Shown here one piece after another: positions 20,441 through 31,197 of a DNA stretch of 31,197 nt. Each line of letters begins with the position of its first letter. Position 1 is the first letter of the stretch. Under the pieces are notes generated by a model. That model was not told where the DNA came from, did not search any database, and saw only the letters and a program-made list of their open reading frames with translations. Made by a program: the position numbers and the translations under genes. Source of the stretch: Gnetum montanum (taxonomy: Eukaryota > Streptophyta > Gnetopsida > Gnetales > Gnetaceae); assembly GCA_015680685.1 (NCBI GenBank), contig MNCI01028986.1:1776-32972 (forward strand), in the 5' to 3' direction.

Positions 20441-21849
20441 TAACCATAAAAATAATGTATATGATACTATTTTATAACTTTCATACTTCAAAATGAGCTC
20501 ACGTGCATCTCACTTGTCTGCGTTAATAAGGGCAATAAATATGCATCCTTTTTTGCCTACCATGGTTTCATCATGTTAATAACAATTATAACTCTGTTAA
20601 AAATTCCATTGAAATGTAGTAAATTTACATTATTTAGGTTAATGAATGTATGCTATTATTTTACTTATTCAACTAAAATTGTAGAGCTTATTCAGCCCAA
20701 TTACTTTGCCTGCCAAATGAGTTTTTACAAATGGTAGTATACAATATCCATTTAAGGATAAAATTTAAAAACAAAAATTTTGCTAACACATTATAATTAA
20801 TATGTATTATCTCCCCAATATGTTTTATAGGGGTAAATGGTGTCTCTTCCATAACTCTTAGTTTATATAGATTTCGTTCAATACAGATTTCACCATGATG
20901 AAAATCAACTTGTGGTCTACTCATGATGAACTTTTCATACCAATTTCAAATTCCTTATTCAAATAATACTAAGAAGAGACTTCTATATGTAAGGATATTT
21001 GCTAATTCTGATTTTATTTTTCTGTATAAATTAACTTCAAGGTCTTTATTTAGATAAGACTTGCAAGCAGTGTTTCACCTGTTTCTAGGAGACTAGGAAT
21101 CGGAAAAGTTGGGAGGTATCCTTAAATATCTTAAGGGATGCCATGGGTTTTTTAAAATGTCATGGGGATGCAACGGGTACATGAGAAAGAATAATTATAC
21201 ATAAGACATTCAGCTTTCACGGTATCGAAAGTTATGGATAAATTTGTTATTCTTGAGATATTTTAAACATCTGCAAATCATTTTGACAATATTTTAGAAT
21301 AAAATAAAAAATTGTTATTGGTATATTTTTTGCATTTTGATGCCAAAATATGCTAAACGTTATACCTGCAGAACATTTGTAGACCAGGGACATTCCAAAC
21401 ATGATTTTTCCCTGCTTAATACTGCTTACAAAAAACTTTTATGTGTAACGATATTTGCTAATTCTTGTTTTATTTTCCGGTATAAATCCAAAATGGTGTC
21501 GATTTTCAACCGTCACTTCAACTATTACAAAACCCAGCTCATGTGACATGTGGATATGGGGGGCAAGGTCAAAGAAGTCCGAGTCGGAGCACTGAAAATT
21601 CTCAGTACGTAATTGTTGCAGCAGGCTTTGAAGGGGCCCTCTACTTCATCAATTTCTGCGGCGGAATGTTAAAAATCATAGACGTAAGAAGCAGCTCTCT
21701 ATTTATTTAGACACGCAACCTTGGTAACACGTGAGGGTAGGTGGAAGCCTTGGATTCCCATCAGGGTAGGTGGCAGCCTCATCCGCTGTCCATAAGACGA
21801 TCTTCAAAGTTGCACCACAATCCAAGACTCTTCCAAGCATCTGATCCAT
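20441..21849. other. Spacer between the two parts of copy C
   Basis: No gene was recognised. An approximately 53-bp direct repeat occurs at 20982-21034 and 21436-21488 (shared ATATTTGCTAATTCT and TTTTATTTT). A G-box (CACGTG) lies at 21728-21733, next to a 29-bp direct repeat AGGGTAGGTGG at about 21734-21790, upstream of the copy C start codon. Confidence 0.5.
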
Positions 21850-22014
21850 GTCCTCTAGGTCGTTAAATTAAGCAATGCAAGCTAGTGAGGCCAAATATTC
21901 TGCAACGTTTTGGATAAGTTGGACAATCCGATCGTAAAGATGCTGCGTAGAAGTGCTATATTATGGCATCTAATTTTGGTTTCCATATTGGTTGCCATTT
22001 CTCCTAACCCCTAA
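21850..22014 (+). pseudogene. 5' stub of LRR receptor-like kinase (copy C)
   Basis: The last 90 bp before the ATG and the first codons match copies A and B. Shared strings include TCTGCAACGTTT and TAAGTTGGA, then ATGCTGCGTAGAAGTGCT from 21940. The frame gives MLRRSAILWHLILVSILVAI, a signal peptide, and stops at TAA 22012-22014 because receptor homology ends near 22005. The LRRNT, LRRs and kinase are missing. What follows is unrelated DNA and then an LTR. It is the downstream end of the older copy C whose upstream region starts at 19707. Confidence 0.85.
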
Positions 22015-22243
22015 ACCTTGGGTCGTCACCAATGTTATATCTCTAGAATCCATATCAGCCATATCACAACTTAGCCAATGGACCTTACATTGAAGCAAGG
22101 TATCGATTGTATTGTAATTTACTTATCCTTGCTCATATGTGACTGTGTTGTGTGTGCATATAGCAATCATACAACAATGGATTGGACCTAGAGGAAACAC
22201 TTACGATGGACTAGTGCTGGAACAATTGTGCAAGGCACAAGAT
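22015..22243. other. Unassigned DNA between copy C stub and LTR
   Basis: Probably repeat-derived, but no diagnostic feature was seen. It ends with AAGAT, a candidate target-site duplication for the following LTR. Confidence 0.4.
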
Positions 22244-23313
22244 TGATGGTGCATGCATGGATGGACAAAGGAAGGCACAATCTTGGCATCGCAGCAACAC
22301 GTCTTCTCCTTTCTTTTCTCTCTCTCTCTTCTCTCTCAGTTGCCAAATAAGCCTGGATGTCAATTGTGTATATTGTTCACTCTTGTAGTTATGAACGCTA
22401 ATGTTGCCATGTATTGTAATGTTGATTCGTTCACATTTCACCCCATTCACCATTGGTTGTCATTCAAGTCAATAATCCCATACCTTTCCAATATTTTGTA
22501 GGGAACTCGAGTACGAGTTTTCATTCAGTCATGGGGGTATGATGAGCCGCAATATCACGTCCTGCCTCATCTTCTATAAATAAGAGGTGGCACCCTTTGT
22601 TCAAGGGAGTTAGGCTTAGACCCTTAGCCAGATTCTTGCAGTTTAGTCATTCCAGAGATAGAATAATTTCTGTGTGCCCACAATAGCAGTCATAGAGTGA
22701 ATGGATCTTTATTCGAGCAATTTGTACCTGAGCACACACATTTGTGTATGGCAATAAAGATGAACTTTATGATAAACCTTGCAGCATACAAATTAAGCTA
22801 ATTAGTAATTAATTATTATTGAATGTTTAATGCTTTCCTAGTTAATTAATATCTCTCTCAACCTTCGACCCTCTTAGTTAAGTACATTCAGTATGACCGC
22901 TTCGAGCATGCGTGTAGCACTTGGTAACCAAGTAACGATCAGTGTTTGGTAATCCTAGTAGCGTTGCACTGGTTTAGGATGCGTACAAAAAGTGGGAACG
23001 GATATTGGTGTTAGTAACAATTAGAAACTAGTTAATGAATAGTTAAGATAAATTAGCCACTTAGTTCTCTCTCCCTCTACTGTATTAGCAGAAGACATAA
23101 AAAGACCAAAGTTATAAAAATCATATACCTCAAGCTTACTTAACCATACAACTGTGACAATACAAGTAAGTTTGAGAAGACAACGATTGATTAACCCTAA
23201 GTGTTCCATTTAGGTGCGTAAGCACTTAGTCCTTGGAGTATGACCGGATCGTGCGTGAAACGCTCATATTCGTATGGTTGAGTGTATGGGTACCTCGCCA
23301 TTCATCATGCACA
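22244..23313 (+). mobile_element. Solo LTR of Ty3/Gypsy type, plus strand
   Basis: The R-U5 part matches the LTRs at 11432-12365 and 12490-13230, and the U3 part matches the fragment at 13240-13410. A TATA box lies at 22575-22582 and AATAAA at 22753-22758. Homology with the other LTRs ends at CATCA (23307). No primer site or internal region follows. A start at TGATGG (22244) with AAGAT on its left (22239-22243) and AAGAT at 23314-23318 gives a 1,070-bp element with a 5-bp duplication. That places the end 6 bp beyond CATCA, so the exact ends are uncertain. It separates the copy C stub from block B. Confidence 0.75.
22575..22582 (+). promoter_or_regulatory. Solo LTR TATA box
   Basis: TATAAATA lies about 170 bp before the LTR AATAAA, mirroring the layout at 11601. 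It points rightward toward block B. Confidence 0.6.
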
Positions 23314-24168
23314 AAGATTCTATTTTACAAAGAAAAAATATAAAGAAATGATTTTTCAAGTTGAAAGGGTCCATCTTATATAGAATTGATTAACCTTTTG
23401 TCCCATATCCCTCTTCCAATATTACTATAGCTACTATGGACTCTCTACATCAAAATGCAAGAGGAGTCATAACCCCTTAAATAGCAAAAGCTATTATATT
23501 TTCCTCTTCATGGAGCACAAAGTTTTTGGGGTAAAGTCTCAGGATACAAGCTAAACAAAGGTTTTTAATAAAATATTTAAAATGTTTTGAACTTTGGAAA
23601 TGTCAACAAATTTTTCTTTGAATTATTGTCTGTAATTTCAATAATCACTTCTTCATACAATCTTTGAGTTGTAATGAAATGTGAAGGGAGGCCAATTTTA
23701 TGCAAGTGCAACCATATTTTTGTACAAATCACTGAATCATTTTAGTAGGCATTTTTCCAAACTCTATGTAGTGTCTAAGAATAACTAAATGATCAATAGT
23801 GGAGTGATGTTGTTTGCTTAACATCTTGCCCTAACTTGGTTACTTTTAGCCCAATAATTGATTCTCTTTTCTAGCATTGTGCCCAACAACTTAGCAAAAA
23901 TATTTCTCACAATAATCATTTAATAATCATTCAAATTATTTTTATCCCCCTTTTTATATAATAAGATAGCTTTAGTAATTTTCCAATGTCAATTATATAG
24001 AACATATAATCATTGTTGGTATGGCTTCTATAAGGACCATCATGAAAAACACACTTGTATTCTATGTCCTAATGGGTCAAGGTGATACTCAAACAAAAAC
24101 GTGTAGACTTTGAAGTTCATACCTCTAGAGCTTTCTATAAATTAGTCTCCATGGCCATCTCTCATTGT

Positions 24169-24242
24169 GACACATGTGCACTATCAATTTGTAAGATTGT
24201 AATATGACACATGTGCACTATCAATTTTATTATAAAATTAAT
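24169..24242 (+). repeat. 37-bp tandem duplication unique to block B
   Basis: GACACATGTGCACTATCAAT occurs at 24169 and again at 24206; block A has it once, at 845. It dates after the A/B duplication or was lost cleanly from A. Confidence 0.85.
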
Positions 24243-24728
24243 ATAAAAAGTGAAATTTAGTATTCCAAATACATTCGTCTCCTAAACCCACCTTAGGCTC
24301 ATAAACTCATTTTAAAATATCCTTAATCCTCATTTCAAATTGCAAATTTTTCTAATGCACTGTCCAAACAATCATTTGTCATGCAAGCTCGGCTCTTCCA
24401 TTTTTGTTGTGTAATATTATAGCCTTGTATTACCAAAGTAAGAATTTTAGTTCCAAAACCTATTTCCTAATTTAAGATTCTTTGCTCCACAAGTATGATT
24501 ATTGATTTTATAATTTCTTCGGGTGGACACTTCCGTAGTAAGTGGGGGGGTGGGGGGCAAGTGTTATTCGGAATGACTGGCCTCTTTATTGGATGTTGCT
24601 TACGTGCAGAGACACGTAACATAGCAAGAAACAGAGGTCCTATTTTGAAGTGTCGATTTCCTCGTCATAGTTGACTTCAAATGGAATGAAATTGTAAACA
24701 GAGAAGCAATGATGTTTTACAAGATTAA

Positions 24729-25019
24729 ATGAACAAGGTGCATAAATCACTTTCAGTTTTTTTCCCTCATTTTTTACCGTTTCCCTTGACGGCCATGCGA
24801 CTTCTTTTCAAGAAAAAGATGCGAACATGTGAGCATGGGTTAGGAGCTTTTTCTGATACAGAACAAATTCAAAATCTGAGAACTAAAACCAAGTTTCAGA
24901 TAAAACAGAAGGTTACAGTAATTAGAGAATTCATAGAAAATAAGAGAGCCAGTATAGTTAAGGATGGGCAGATGTCATCAGGAGAGAAATCATTTGAGTT
25001 TGCGAATCTTTCCTGCTAG
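24729..25019 (+). CDS. Small ORF of 96 codons, block B copy, doubtful
   Basis: Counterpart of the frame at 1376-1666, with three residue changes and no silent change. No domain is recognised. The same doubts apply: retention may reflect only the recent duplication. Confidence 0.15.
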   Translation: MNKVHKSLSVFFPHFLPFPLTAMRLLFKKKMRTCEHGLGAFSDTEQIQNLRTKTKFQIKQKVTVIREFIENKRASIVKDGQMSSGEKSFEFANLSC

Positions 25020-27521
25020 TAATTAGTTAAAATACTGGAAATTAATCATCATGCTTCATCAGGATTACGGTTCTTAACGAATTTTCATAAACAGAGCATT
25101 ATTGATTCTGGTTCACAATTCCCAAACGCAATCACGTTCCAAAGCAATTTTGACCTTTAACGACATGATACATCTACGTCTATTTCATATACTGAATTTT
25201 ACAAAAATGATATATTTATCTATTTTTAATAAATAGAAACGGTGATATAAACTTATTTATGATACAGTTACTTTTAAAACATAATTTTAATATCTTTGGA
25301 GGATTTCTCTGAAATCTAGACTTACAATTTTACTTATCACAATTCTTTTGCAATTCTTGCAAAATTTTGCAACCACTAACACTATCCAAAGTCTCCCAAA
25401 ATTATGATTTTTAAGGGCTCTAAACTTCAGCAAATCCAAACTTTTTAAAATATAGTTATAAGATTAAAAGGCAGGGTAAATTTAATTCTAAAAATATTTT
25501 TGAAAAGAAAAAATATGCAAACTATGAATAATAAAAAAATATTCTTATAACTATTTGAACAACCATTTACATGCAAATAAAATCTATATAATCTTTAACA
25601 TGTCTAATTAAAATGGTTTTAAAAGGGAAGGAAGACAAAATTGAAGCTTTATTAAGTCTAAAGACCCATCAGATATATGGAACGGGTATTACATTTTCGT
25701 TGAAAAATACAAATTGACTAAGCATTAATAAGGGTAAAAAAAAAACAAATGATACAAGTTTTTTCCTGCAACATGCCAACCAACCAAGTGATTCCTGCTT
25801 TGGGGGAAAATACGCATGTTGTAGCTTCCAAGTTGCAAGTACCTGTTTCTTGGCAGGCAATATTTTTGGCCGAGAGACCAATACAGTGCATGGAAAGTCC
25901 AGGCCATAGAAAAAAAATGCTATGTAAAGTCTACGCCATGGAAAAGAAACACTATAAATCAAATTAATAGAAATTTTCACAAGAATTATTATTGAATAAG
26001 GTACAGTCATTTTGATTTTGGTTTTCAATATGAATATCAATTCTCAATAAATCAATTCGAGATTTTATTAATTTGTGAAATATATAAGATTCTCTCAAGC
26101 TAAATAATACATATATATTATAAATATATAGTTAAACTAGTTAAAATCAGTCAAACTAAACGTGAGAATCAGAGAAGAGCCCTAAAATTATTCTATAAAA
26201 TTGCAGCAACGGATTGGCGTTCATGGAAGCTTTGTCTCTTCATTTTGGTAATGCAAGTAAGGAAGGATCTTAAAGGAATGAAATGCAATGTGCATATTTT
26301 ATTAGTGTTTGAGCTCGTCTTTTAAATTCCTCGTAATATCTAGAGAGAGGATGAGAAAATGTACTTCTAAAAATAACGTATAATTTCTGGAGAAAGAAAA
26401 CTTAAAATAAATTGTGAAGCCGTAAAATTTGGCTACGCTGATGAACAAACCATCGTCAATGCTAACGTGCAAATGTTACCCCTGAACATGATAAAAATTT
26501 CCATTTTTGACTTTTCAGAAAGACCACGTTTCTTTTAATCATGGAAGTGGAAGTGGGATGGTTCCAAGGCCTGCTCTATAGAAAAAGTGTTTATCTAAAT
26601 ATTGATTGATTTGACTTGAAGTTTCTTGTAGCCATAGCAGCGGGGATGGTTCCAAGGTTCATAGAAAGGCCCAAATAATGCACGTTTGATTGATTTGACT
26701 TACAATCATGGTCACTAGGGCGATGTTCCAAGGTATCCTAGAAAGTTTCTTAACCACAACAATTTTATGTTGTGTACATGTGTATCTTATGCTTTACATG
26801 GCATCATGTTAACATCCATAAACATAATGACTTTCATGCTCACTTACTGGCCGATAAACACAAAACTTCTTTCAATTGAATGCTTGGACTCCAAAACATG
26901 TAGATACTCATTGGAGCCTTTTGGATAAAAACAAAATCATGGAAAGCTCAAAAATCACCCATCTTGAAAGTGGTTTTTTGGAGTTCTTAAGTGAGACTCG
27001 TCCCCACGGGCAGATTTTTTTTCTCTGGATTCTTAAACGTGCTTATCTGTCTGACTGTTAACGTTTAGCATATAAATTCCAATCGCCTTGCCCTGTAAAT
27101 TAATCACATAAGGTAACCACGAGAGCAGTAATTGCATCTACGAGAAGGATGATTACAACCATAAGGCCAGGGGTAACACAGCCATTATGGGTAAACCTTA
27201 ATTGAAACCGGGAGAAGGATGATTGCAGTCACAAGACTCAAGATAGCAACAGTCAATGGGTCCAGGGCTAGGGCTAACACTGTCGTTATAAATAAAGCTG
27301 AAATGGAAAATAACATAGATCCAGAAAAGCCACAATATTACAACAACTACTTTGTTCTTGTGAAAACTTTGTAGGTTCATTGCATTAAGAGGATGAGGTG
27401 AACGATAATTCACGTAATGCTCGTTCTCAACTGTATGCTTAGGCGAATACCTAATATCTCTATAAAAAAATCATATTTTACCCTCTACCGTCTGTTTTTG
27501 GTCTTTTTTGAACTAAGTCTC

Positions 27522-27863
27522 TCGAGGCAGCTTCTCGAAAATTTTGTGCATGGGCTGAGAAGAAGCGGTAGACGTTTTTTCCGCAATTTTGGCATTCAAT
27601 GAACGTGAATTGTCCTCCGGTTTCTTTTAGGTCAAAGTAAACGTGAACCTTCTCGAAAAGTTTGTACATGGACTCACAAGACGCTATACGCGTTTTCTCA
27701 CAATTTTAGCATTGAAAGCGAACGCGTATTCCTGAAAAGATACTTCACGAAAATTTTGTGCATGGCGCAGAAGAATCGTTACTCGTTTTCTCCACAATTT
27801 TTAAAGTGAACACGTTTCCTCCATTTATAACCCGTTGTTTTTGTCCTCTAGCATGGTGTAGAT
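27522..27863 (+). repeat. CpG-containing minisatellite, block B version
   Basis: Three units matching 4449-4790. Two intact ACGCGT cores occur in the middle unit (TATACGCGTTTTC and GAACGCGTATTCC); the second is ACGCGG in block A. Confidence 0.75.
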
Positions 27864-27928
27864 ACTGATAATAGAAAAGTAAAACTCAAAAAGCAGGGGA
27901 CAGTTACACCATTAGAATCATCGTTACT

Positions 27929-28138
27929 ATGGTGCTGTTATTCATGCTTTTCATCGTAAAATATGAATGCGAATACTTATGGTTATGGACTTGTATTTGC
28001 AACGATTCAAGCAAGACTAACCAATCCGCAACGATTCAGTGGAGACCAATGAAGGATCGAGGACTAAGTCTGCCAATGAAGGTAATACCCACAAAAAGAA
28101 ATGAAATTCCACTTCCACTCTTGTCTCTGTTAGGCTAA
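27929..28138 (+). CDS. Small ORF of 69 codons, block B copy, doubtful
   Basis: Counterpart of 4855-5064, keeping the hydrophobic start (MVLLFMLFIVKYECEYLWLW) and the PLPLLSLLG end. It differs at five residues and four silent sites. No family is recognised. Confidence 0.15.
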   Translation: MVLLFMLFIVKYECEYLWLWTCICNDSSKTNQSATIQWRPMKDRGLSLPMKVIPTKRNEIPLPLLSLLG

Positions 28139-29839
28139 TATACATCACATCACCTCTAAGGCATCGGGGCTCATTTACATCGCATCAAGTTTATTTGCTT
28201 TTCCAAGACTACCATCACATAAGTTTACATTTTTTTTTCCAATTGAGACCACTTACAAAAATTTCCTTAAGAGCATTAAATTCTTAAAAATGAATGCACC
28301 AAGTTATCTTGAATCAAACCAAACCATATCCAATAATTTATGAGATGCAATGACACATGCATAGCTCATTAGATTTTAGTTTAAAGCTTTAAAAAAGAGA
28401 TTCACCTTGTCAAATATATGAGTTAATTTAATTTAAGGTAAGCTTACTAACGTGTAAATTTTGAAGATTTTATATAACTATGATAAATTTTATATCATCG
28501 TATCATCATTGTCTATTGCAATTTAACTTCTAGATGCTAAAAGGTTAGGACTAAAAATCAATACAAGAATTTATGGAATGCAATTTGGACAACAACATAA
28601 ATAGTAGTAAAGTAAACATGACAATTCAATGGTAAGAGGTTGCTCACTACAATAGGATAGCCATCATACTTGCTATATTTTATGGTGATGAATGTTGACG
28701 AATACAAAAGAAGAATGAATAACAAATCAATATGGCAAAAATGTAGATGCTTTGATGGATGTTGAATGTTACAAATAATAATAATAATAATAGATTGCAT
28801 AGTTTTATATATTAGAGAAAGATTTTGAGTTGCTTCTATTTCAAATAAGCTATAAGAATGATGTCTTAGATGGTTGGGGAATGTACACAATAGATTAGAT
28901 AATGAGCCTATAGAAAAGCTTCCTACATCACTATTCCAAAAAAGATATCAAAAGGAACATAAAAAGATTGAAAAAATAATTGAAGATGATTTGAAAAAAT
29001 TGTAAATAAATAAAGATCTAGCTTTTCATAATGACAAAAGAGATCTCATGTAACCCTTCATATTTTGTTAGTACAAGGCTATGATGATGATGTTGTATAC
29101 TCATGACACTTTTTAACAATAAACAAAATATATTTCTACTTTTTTTTAAAAGTTAGAGAATCTCCTCTTGATACCTACTAAAATCTTGAAATTCTAACCT
29201 GATGAAGGGTCAAGGTAAGAAAAATCTAAGCATGATTTCTGGAGTAGAAAAATTTGAGTACATAATTATCGTAGTAGGGTTAGAAGAACAAAGAAAAGGC
29301 ACACTAGTTTAATTTTAAAGAAGTAAGGTTAGAAAAGTCATAGTAAGGTAGAAAGAACAAAGAAAAGGTTCACTACTTATTTAATTTTAGAGAAGAGCGA
29401 GCAAAGTTAATAGAATAGCCCCATTACTTAATTTCAAAGAAGCAATTTGAGAAGAGTCTTAATGCATGATCAAAAGAACAAAGAATAAGCCTTCTCAAGG
29501 CATGAAAAGTTTGATTCCGTAATTAATGCAGTGCAGTTGTAACAACAACAAGGAGGCCCACCACTCAATGAATTTTAAAGTAGGGTCACAAAAGTCCAAA
29601 TGAGTGCTAATAATGCACAACAATGAGGAAGCGCGTCTAGACTCACATGAGAGATGCCAGTGGCTTGGTCATTGAGTCCAATAATAATCAGAGCCGCCGG
29701 TGGCTTGGTCATTGAGTCAAATAATAATATGATGCACAACATGAACTTTCCCTTGAGAGTCTTTAAATTCAGCATTCCAAGCCAGTGACGCCAAACACTC
29801 TGCAACGTTTAGGTTAAGTTGGAGATCCCAACAGCAAAC

Positions 29840-31197
29840 ATGCTGCGTAGAAGTGCTGTATTATGGCATCTAGTTTTGTTTGCCATTTGCATGATGAATG
29901 GCAGTTTTCACTCTGCAAAATTATTGCATGAAAAAGACGTCGAAAGCTTGCTTATATTCAAGAAAATGGTGGAGTCTGATCCTAATGGAGCTTTGGTTAA
30001 TTGGCATCCTAACTCCATACACTACTGCAACTGGAGTAATGTTGAATGCAATTCAGCTGGCAGAGTGGTGAAGCTTGATCTTTACAGCATGCAAATCCAA
30101 GGTACAATATCTCCGTCCCTCGGCAATTTATCTTATCTCACGTACCTGGATCTTTGCAATAATTCATTTCATGGTACAATTCCTCCCCAGCTGGGCACCT
30201 TGAAAAACCTGCAAACTTTGTATCTATGCGAAAATAGGCTCCAGGGTACCATTCCTGACACATTTACAAACCTTACACAGCTGCAAATACTGTCCATTGC
30301 ACAGAATAACTTGCATGGTAGCATTCCTCACAACATTGGCCACATGTTCAGTCTTCAGATACTCGCCCTCCAGACAAACAATCTCTCTGGTTCAATTCCC
30401 TCTTCCATAGGAAACCTCTCTTCTCTGGAACAGTTGTACATTTATCGGACACCCATAACCGGCACATTACCACAAGAAATCTGCAAGCTAAAGAATCTTA
30501 TGTTTCTGTATGTTTTTGAAAATCCTCAATTGGCTGGTGATATTCCTGAATCAGTTGGCAACATGTCTAGACTTAGCCATGTAAACATGCATCAAAATGC
30601 TTTTACAGGCTATGTTCCTTCTCAGCTGGGCACACTAGAAAACCTATCTGTTCTCTACTTGTCGGGAAACAACCTGATAGGTAGCATTCCTCCATCTTTA
30701 GGGAACTGTAGCAATCTTCGTACACTTGTATTTGATAAAAATCAGCTGACAGGAGTCATTTCTCTGCAGTTTGGAAGGTTGTCGTTGACTGTTTTCAGGG
30801 TAATGTCCAATCGTCTTGTAAATGATGGCTCTCCCAAAATTTCTATTTTATCTGCTTTTTCAAATTGCTCCACCTTAAATGTTCTGGATCTATCCTCCAA
30901 AAATCTAAAGGGAATGTTGCCAGAAGTGTTCCCATTCAACGTGTTGACACTACTTTTGAATGGGAACTTTATATCCGGTCCAATTCCTTGGAAGGCCTTG
31001 GGGAAACTGGAAAACCTGATAAATCTTGATTTGTCTGATAACAAGCTCACAGGTCGTGTTTCTGGGTCGGTGGGAGAATTCAAGAAAATTCAAAGAATTT
31101 ATCTAGGTAATAACAAATTGCAAGGCAGCATACCCTCTGAAATTGGGAGGCTTGGCTCTACTCTGTACGAGCTTTCAATACAAAATAACTTGTTGGG
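29840..31197 (+). CDS. LRR receptor-like kinase, subfamily XII (copy B), 5' part, open at window end
   Basis: The frame from ATG 29840 is open for 452 codons plus 2 nt to the last base; no stop was met. Residues 1 to about 25 are a signal peptide (MLRRSAVLWHLVLFAICMM). An LRRNT cap follows, with NWHPNSIHYCNWSNVEC, then about 15 LRRs of the LxxLxLxxNxLxGxIP plant type and the start of another, such as LTYLDLCNNSFHGTIPPQLG and LINLDLSDNKLTG. By comparison with copy A, about 8 more LRRs, a membrane segment and a non-RD kinase should follow outside the window. Family members are plasma-membrane receptors, several of which sense microbial ligands; the ligand here is unknown. It reads CAG at 30302 and CAA at 30473 where copy A has stops. 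Whether the 3' half is intact cannot be seen. Confidence 0.9.
   Translation, partial: MLRRSAVLWHLVLFAICMMNGSFHSAKLLHEKDVESLLIFKKMVESDPNGALVNWHPNSIHYCNWSNVECNSAGRVVKLDLYSMQIQGTISPSLGNLSYLTYLDLCNNSFHGTIPPQLGTLKNLQTLYLCENRLQGTIPDTFTNLTQLQILSIAQNNLHGSIPHNIGHMFSLQILALQTNNLSGSIPSSIGNLSSLEQLYIYRTPITGTLPQEICKLKNLMFLYVFENPQLAGDIPESVGNMSRLSHVNMHQNAFTGYVPSQLGTLENLSVLYLSGNNLIGSIPPSLGNCSNLRTLVFDKNQLTGVISLQFGRLSLTVFRVMSNRLVNDGSPKISILSAFSNCSTLNVLDLSSKNLKGMLPEVFPFNVLTLLLNGNFISGPIPWKALGKLENLINLDLSDNKLTGRVSGSVGEFKKIQRIYLGNNKLQGSIPSEIGRLGSTLYELSIQNNLL

Larger units (their letters stand above)
25020..29839. other. Block B spacer and receptor upstream region
   Basis: Same content as 1667-6764 of block A: shortened minisatellite (about 26507-26745), CpG-containing minisatellite (27522-27863), 69-codon frame (27929-28138), (ATA)6 at about 28775, degenerate repeats (about 29283-29485) and the 40-bp direct repeat (29656-29735). 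From about 5460 of A onward only about a dozen substitutions per kilobase separate the copies. Confidence 0.6.
23325..31197 (+). repeat. Segmental duplication, block B
   Basis: Direct repeat of block A. Homology begins within about 20 bp of the right end of the solo LTR and runs to the window end (matching A position 8122). Net length is shorter than A because of two deletions, at about 26512-26540 and 27100, partly offset by a 37-bp tandem duplication at 24169. Confidence 0.95.

Noticed and set aside
22015-22060. Minus-strand LTR end with primer site (TTGGTGACGACCC next to a TAACA end)
   Set aside because: Suggestive, but no matching LTR partner, promoter or polyadenylation signal was found in the window.

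Overview
The window reads as nuclear DNA of a land plant, most likely a seed plant with a large, repeat-rich genome. A conifer or other gymnosperm is plausible but is only an inference. The evidence is long AT-rich spacers, LTR, LINE and SINE-like debris, a split plant mitochondrial pyruvate carrier exon, and plant subfamily XII (FLS2/EFR/At3g47570-like) LRR receptor-kinase genes. Nothing bacterial, viral or organellar was recognised.

Layout. (1) Positions 1-8122 are block A, repeated as block B at about 23325-31197 with the same orientation and very high identity. In each block about 6.7 kb of spacer leads to an LRR receptor-kinase gene. (2) The block A gene (6765-10014) is complete in layout (signal peptide, LRRs, membrane segment, kinase, one intron) but is a pseudogene. 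It has four in-frame nonsense codons, a frameshift in the membrane segment, a suspect intron boundary and a damaged ATP-binding loop. (3) 10015-11431 is AT-rich 3' flank. (4) 11432-13410 is a cluster of Ty3/Gypsy-type LTRs: a plus-strand LTR with a decayed tRNA-Asp-type primer site, a minus-strand LTR facing it, and a promoter-region fragment. (5) 13418-14295 is an antisense LRR fragment of the same receptor family. (6) 14296-19700 holds a decayed LINE endonuclease fragment, a SINE-like Pol III box pair and one orphan MPC1-type exon on the minus strand. (7) 19707-22014 is an older, partial copy C of the receptor upstream region, ending in a signal-peptide stub. (8) 22244-23313 is a solo LTR, and block B begins immediately after it.

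The most valuable gene is the block B receptor. It has an open frame from its ATG at 29840 to the last base of the window (452 codons plus 2 nt). Because it has no stop inside the window, a search for closed ORFs misses it. It reads CAG and CAA at the two sites where copy A has TAG and TAA.

Together the window shows birth-and-death evolution of a tandem immune-receptor-like cluster. One copy is open as far as seen, one was recently silenced, and two are older wrecks tangled with LTRs. Two further observations stand out. The two copies are nearly identical in the proximal promoter but diverge sharply within the LRR exon from about position 7560. The facing LTR pair also forms a long inverted repeat next to antisense receptor sequence, a possible small-RNA source. 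No clearly new biological system was identified.
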